From Candidatus Thorarchaeota archaeon (GTDB taxonomy: Archaea > Asgardarchaeota > Thorarchaeia > Thorarchaeales > Thorarchaeaceae): 18,173 nt of DNA. The notes under the pieces were generated by a model. That model ran no database searches and was not told the origin of the DNA. It saw nothing but the letters and a program-made list of their open reading frames with translations. How positions within the stretch are numbered: the first letter of the stretch is position 1; each line of letters begins with the position of its first letter. Shown piece by piece: positions 15,324 through 18,173 of the stretch. The stretch covers positions 1 to 18,173 of the forward strand of contig JAEOSL010000067.1 of NCBI GenBank assembly GCA_016840385.1, read 5' to 3'. A program made the position numbers and the translations under genes.

Positions 15324-15989
15324 TCACTCTTTCAATTTCCAAGCCTTATCCAATGGATATTCGATTTTCCCTAGGAATCCCACATGCTTCTTGATCTTGG
15401 ATAGTATATCATCAGCTAGTACAATGTTGTTATACTCACGTAAGTGCTTCATGAGTTCCATAGTACTAAGCTCGGTCGCTTTTTCACCCTCAAAGATTTT
15501 CAATATCAATGCTGTGAGATCTTCGTAGAAGTTCCAAGGCCATATCTCCCACGCCCAGGCCACTTCCACGCCAAAGAAATCTGGAGTGAATTTTGAACCG
15601 GCAATGTGCATGAGTGTTGCACTCTTTACATCTGCAGGACCACATTCGTTCACATGTTCTACTGCCATTGTGAGGCTCTCGCCAGTATCAGTGATATCAT
15701 CAACTACCAGAACTTTCTTCCCAGTTACATCAGCGGTGAGAGGACATGTCAATTTCGCCTTCCCATCTTTCGTAGCAGTAACACCCCAATGATCAATCTT
15801 CACAGAATACAATTCTTTGATACCTAATAGATCGCAAGCAATCCTTGCATGAACCCAACCACCTCGAGCAATTCCAACGACAACATCTGGTCTCCAACCC
15901 GATTTTATCACCTTTCTTGCCGTCTGATAGGCATATTCGTAAATATCATCGAAATCAAGAAGATAGCAGAGACTCCCTTTCAATTTCAT
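15324..15989 (-). CDS. Purine phosphoribosyltransferase (archaeal Hpt/Gpt-like)
   Basis: A type I phosphoribosyltransferase that joins a free purine to PRPP to give a nucleoside monophosphate. Motifs: PDVVVGIARGGWVHARIACD near the N-terminus, as in archaeal hypoxanthine/xanthine-guanine enzymes, and the PRPP loop KVLVVDDITDTGESL. The C-terminal part (from about EVAWAWEIWPWNFYEDL) is longer than in minimal family members and holds an extra helical region. The frame also allows ATG at 16034 and TTG at 16052. I chose the ATG at 15989 because GGTTGAT precedes it and it begins at the conserved fold; this choice is uncertain. First gene of an operon with mtnP and the amidase, so it probably re-uses the base released by MtnP. 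Confidence 0.87.
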   Translation of the reverse strand: MKLKGSLCYLLDFDDIYEYAYQTARKVIKSGWRPDVVVGIARGGWVHARIACDLLGIKELYSVKIDHWGVTATKDGKAKLTCPLTADVTGKKVLVVDDITDTGESLTMAVEHVNECGPADVKSATLMHIAGSKFTPDFFGVEVAWAWEIWPWNFYEDLTALILKIFEGEKATELSTMELMKHLREYNNIVLADDILSKIKKHVGFLGKIEYPLDKAWKLKE

Positions 15990-16155
15990 AGCAATCAACC
16001 GCTGTCGAAGGTTTGTGCTCTCTGATAAAAGCATACCCTTTATCTGCTTCAACCTATATCCGATTCATCTGTTGGTTTCTTTGTCAAGAATACGACTTCT
16101 TTTGGACTAAATCCACTCAACAAACGCTTGACCAATTGTTAAGTTACAGTTTCGG

Positions 16156-16179
16156 AAAAAAAGAGAATGGGGTATCCCC
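16156..16179 (-). terminator. Short GC hairpin plus T7 after the PRMT-like gene
   Basis: On the minus strand GGGG-ATA-CCCC (16179-16169) is followed six bases later by seven T (16162-16156). It lies 70 bases after the methyltransferase stop and ahead of the phosphoribosyltransferase operon, so it would separate the two transcripts. The stem is only four pairs. Confidence 0.45.
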
Positions 16180-16249
16180 TACCCCTCAAATCCAGAAAGA
16201 CTTCGATAAAAATGTGCCCCTTAGCGACAATCATCTCCGCTGACCTGAA

Positions 16250-17092
16250 TTAATGCTCCTCAATTGTCAGAGAATCGAATTGTCCCGGATTGAATGATAT
16301 TCTAAGGTTCAAATTGTCTCCCTTTGATACTTTGATAGGTTTAGGAAGTGGCATGAGGAGTTCTCTCCACCCATCACTCATATTGAGAATGATATTCTCA
16401 CACAATTTCGATTCGAACATACCAACAAGTCCGTGGACAGTACCCTCTTGTCGAATTTCGAAATCGAGGTGTCTATCAATCTTGTCTTCATTTTCTTTCA
16501 ATGTTGTTAAATCAAATTTGGCCAATTCTTTGAGGTCTGCAAGATCAACACCTTGACCTTTCTCTGCTGTTTGTGGAATTCTTGGAAAACTTAAATCTTC
16601 AACCTCAAATCTGTTCCACAATATTTCGTTCTGAACTGGGACAACGAACAAAGTAACATGCTCGGGAATAATGCGGCCAGAAGGCTTGAGGAGATGTTTT
16701 ACTGCATACCTACTTGCAGGAATTTGCTGTTCAATCAGCATCACTGAAGAGAGCATTTCGCATATGACCACATCTGCTTTTTCTTCAGGTTTGAAATCTT
16801 GAAAGTGTGTGTGTACAAACTCAATTCTATCACCAAGCTTGTTCTTTTCAGCTGCTTCTTCTGCATACCTCAATGACTCGGAATTTGCATCGATTGCAGT
16901 AACCTTCGCACCCTGTTGTGCTGCTATAATTGCTAGGATACCGCTACCCGTCCCTAGATCAATGACAAGGTCATTAGATTTCACAGTCTTAGCAATCGCT
17001 TGTTGGAATTTCTTTACGCGTGTTCTGTGGCTGAGCAGACTTGCCGCTTGGAGCATTGGAAACGGAGTAGCATATTCTTTTCCTGACATCAT
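16250..17092 (-). CDS. PRMT-like SAM-dependent methyltransferase
   Basis: This 280-residue protein has the two-part build of protein arginine methyltransferases: a Rossmann SAM domain and a C-terminal beta-barrel. Motif I is VIDLGTGSGILA (43), with acidic D68 after strand 2. The double-E loop CEMLSSVMLIEQQ has E112 and E121 exactly nine residues apart, as in PRMT1. LLKPSGRIIPEHVTLFVVPV (134) matches the segment after it, and GTVHGLVGMFES (217) matches the PRMT barrel. GWRELLMPLPKPIKVSKGD (241) aligns with the THW loop but has Gly for the catalytic-dyad His. The N-terminal YxxxY motif is missing. It should methylate a protein or peptide nitrogen, but the substrate may not be arginine. AGGGG lies just before the ATG pair at 17092/17089. 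A TATA box at 17113-17120 is shared with the divergent TPR gene. Confidence 0.85.
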   Translation of the reverse strand: MMSGKEYATPFPMLQAASLLSHRTRVKKFQQAIAKTVKSNDLVIDLGTGSGILAIIAAQQGAKVTAIDANSESLRYAEEAAEKNKLGDRIEFVHTHFQDFKPEEKADVVICEMLSSVMLIEQQIPASRYAVKHLLKPSGRIIPEHVTLFVVPVQNEILWNRFEVEDLSFPRIPQTAEKGQGVDLADLKELAKFDLTTLKENEDKIDRHLDFEIRQEGTVHGLVGMFESKLCENIILNMSDGWRELLMPLPKPIKVSKGDNLNLRISFNPGQFDSLTIEEH

Positions 17093-17112
17093 TTTTCCCC
17101 TATCAAATCCTA

Positions 17113-17120
17113 CTTATAAT
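17113..17120. promoter_or_regulatory. TATA-like box between two divergent genes
   Basis: CTTATAAT on plus and ATTATAAG on minus. Leftward, it is about 23 bases from the ATG at 17092, predicting a nearly leaderless methyltransferase messenger. Rightward, it would start transcription near 17141. Confidence 0.4.
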
Positions 17121-17193
17121 CAAAACGCTGGCAATCGTCTTGAAAGAAGGGACTCTAGTCTCTTGAATAAAGGTCTTGAGGAAGGCATTATCT

Positions 17194-18173
17194 GTGTCGA
17201 AGGAGGCTCTCAAATCTGCAAAAACCGCCCTTGAAGAGAGTAGACCTGATGATGCAATTTCACTCCTAGAACCTCTCATCGAATACGATGAAGAAAATGT
17301 TGATGCGTTAGTTTTCCTCGGGATGGCATATGTGCAAGCTGAAATGCCCAAGAAAGCCGTAACTGTGCTTGAGCTTGCTGATGAGCTAGTTGAACAGCAT
17401 TGTGTTGTAGAGTTATTCTTGGGAAGAGCACTGTGGGCTCTTGGCAAACTTGTTTCTGCAGAGGATCGGATTCGTGAAGCTTTACGATTAGACCCTTGCG
17501 AGCCTGAACCATGGGTTGACCTTGCAAGGATTCTGTTCCAGAAGAGAGAGTATCGACAAGCTCTAACTCAGATCGAAAAGGGCCTACAAGAATTTCCAGA
17601 TGAGCTTGGATTGGTATTCCTACATGCCTTGACTCTGTATCGATTAGGGGACTTCTCCTATGCAACTATCGAATGGGCACGAGTTCACAAAATAGAACCT
17701 TATCTAATGGCTGGAATCTCAAACTATGCCTATCTGCTCCTTCTTCAACAGAGAACAGAAGAAGCAGTTCACCATGTTGGATACGCGCAAGTCTTGGACC
17801 CAGATGATTATAGATCACTCATCCTGGCTGGAGAGCTAAGCTTTCAAACTGGTGATTATAAAAAAGCAGTAGAATGTTTTGGAAAAGTGCTAGATGATGA
17901 CCCGATAAACATCGAGGCGTTATCAAGGCTAGCCGTTATTTCACACAAACAAGGAGATGAAAGATCTTTCCGTGAATATCTCAGCCGTGCCGAGATGGAG
18001 CTTGGTAGAGACCCAGAATCATGGCGGGGTCTTTGTGGAGCATACCCCTTACTCAATATGTGTGAAGAATATCTCGATTGTCTTATTCGTTGGACCAAGA
18101 TGGACAAGAAAGCAGCAGCTCCATGGGTCATCTTAGCAGCAGAGTATGATCGTCAAGGAAAGCTAGAATATGC
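17194..18173 (+). CDS. Large TPR protein, 3' end outside window
   Basis: The frame is open from GTG at 17194 to the right edge (at least 326 residues). It consists of tandem tetratricopeptide repeats, about nine, for example ALVFLGMAYVQAEMPKKAVT, LFLGRALWALGKLVSAEDRI, PWVDLARILFQKREYRQALT, SLILAGELSFQTGDYKKAVE and ALSRLAVISHKQGDERSFRE. No signal peptide, so it is probably a cytoplasmic protein-interaction scaffold; another domain may follow beyond the window. The start is set by GAGGAAGG eight bases before GTG; a stop at 17164 excludes much longer forms, and TTG at 17176 is a weaker choice. It diverges from the PRMT-like gene with 101 bases between the starts. Confidence 0.88.
   Translation, partial: MSKEALKSAKTALEESRPDDAISLLEPLIEYDEENVDALVFLGMAYVQAEMPKKAVTVLELADELVEQHCVVELFLGRALWALGKLVSAEDRIREALRLDPCEPEPWVDLARILFQKREYRQALTQIEKGLQEFPDELGLVFLHALTLYRLGDFSYATIEWARVHKIEPYLMAGISNYAYLLLLQQRTEEAVHHVGYAQVLDPDDYRSLILAGELSFQTGDYKKAVECFGKVLDDDPINIEALSRLAVISHKQGDERSFREYLSRAEMELGRDPESWRGLCGAYPLLNMCEEYLDCLIRWTKMDKKAAAPWVILAAEYDRQGKLEY

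Noticed and set aside
16250..17092. Ribosomal protein L11 methyltransferase (PrmA)
   Set aside because: The SAM motif is similar, but the PrmA N-terminal recognition domain is missing, and a PRMT-type double-E loop and C-terminal barrel are present instead.
17103..17665. Minus-strand open frames at the right edge
   Set aside because: They are antisense to the plus-strand TPR gene starting at 17194, whose repeats are unmistakable.
1..18173. CRISPR array, tRNA, rRNA, insertion sequence, phage or defence island
   Set aside because: No regular repeat-spacer pattern, cloverleaf-like sequence, transposase, integrase or recognisable defence gene was seen on either strand by reading.

Overview
The window reads as a piece of an archaeal chromosome, most likely an Asgard archaeon; Thorarchaeia is my best guess from the moderate GC and the style of the secreted proteins. 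This is inference from gene content, not a database result. Archaeal signs are: TATA-like boxes close to start codons; GGAG/GGTGAT-type ribosome binding sites; secreted proteins anchored by a poly-threonine stalk plus a C-terminal membrane helix; an archaeal-type purine phosphoribosyltransferase; and an MTA phosphorylase with a C-terminal Cys-x-Cys. Bacterial-type UvrA and UvrC are also present, as in many mesophilic archaea. Gene density is high, and no tRNA, rRNA, transposon, CRISPR array or phage gene is visible.

Layout. Positions 1-2122 hold the C-terminal three quarters of uvrA (+). On the minus strand follow a surface-anchored solute-binding protein (2135-4027) whose two halves are in swapped order relative to its family, and a small O-methyltransferase (4247-4897). 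A 418-bp intergenic region with several perfect inverted repeats precedes a rightward group: a TPR protein with a cysteine cluster (5316), uvrC (5891) and a stand-alone RAM/AsnC ligand-binding domain (7778). This last gene meets an APC-family amino-acid permease (minus, 7998-9347) tail to tail. Next come a 60-residue two-cluster ferredoxin (+, 9552), an unrecognised 92-residue protein (minus, 9848-10126), a secreted membrane-anchored phospholipase D-like protein (+, 10205), a TPR protein (minus, 11910-12533), an acidic-tailed four-helix membrane protein (+, 12657) and a MazG-like nucleotide pyrophosphohydrolase (+, 13242).

The right part holds a minus-strand operon of phosphoribosyltransferase, mtnP and a nitrilase-family amidase (15989 down to 13597). 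It looks like a salvage unit for methylthioadenosine or purine nucleosides: MtnP frees the base, the transferase reloads it onto PRPP, and the amidase resembles the omega-amidase linked to methionine salvage. Beyond it lie a PRMT-like (protein arginine methyltransferase-type) methyltransferase (minus, 16250-17092) and a divergent large TPR protein running off the right edge.

Most worth a second look: the circularly permuted solute-binding protein; the PRMT-like enzyme with the double-glutamate loop but no His in the THW position; an AAGAAC-N6-GTTCT palindrome shared by two distant promoter regions; and the set of surface proteins with Thr stalks.
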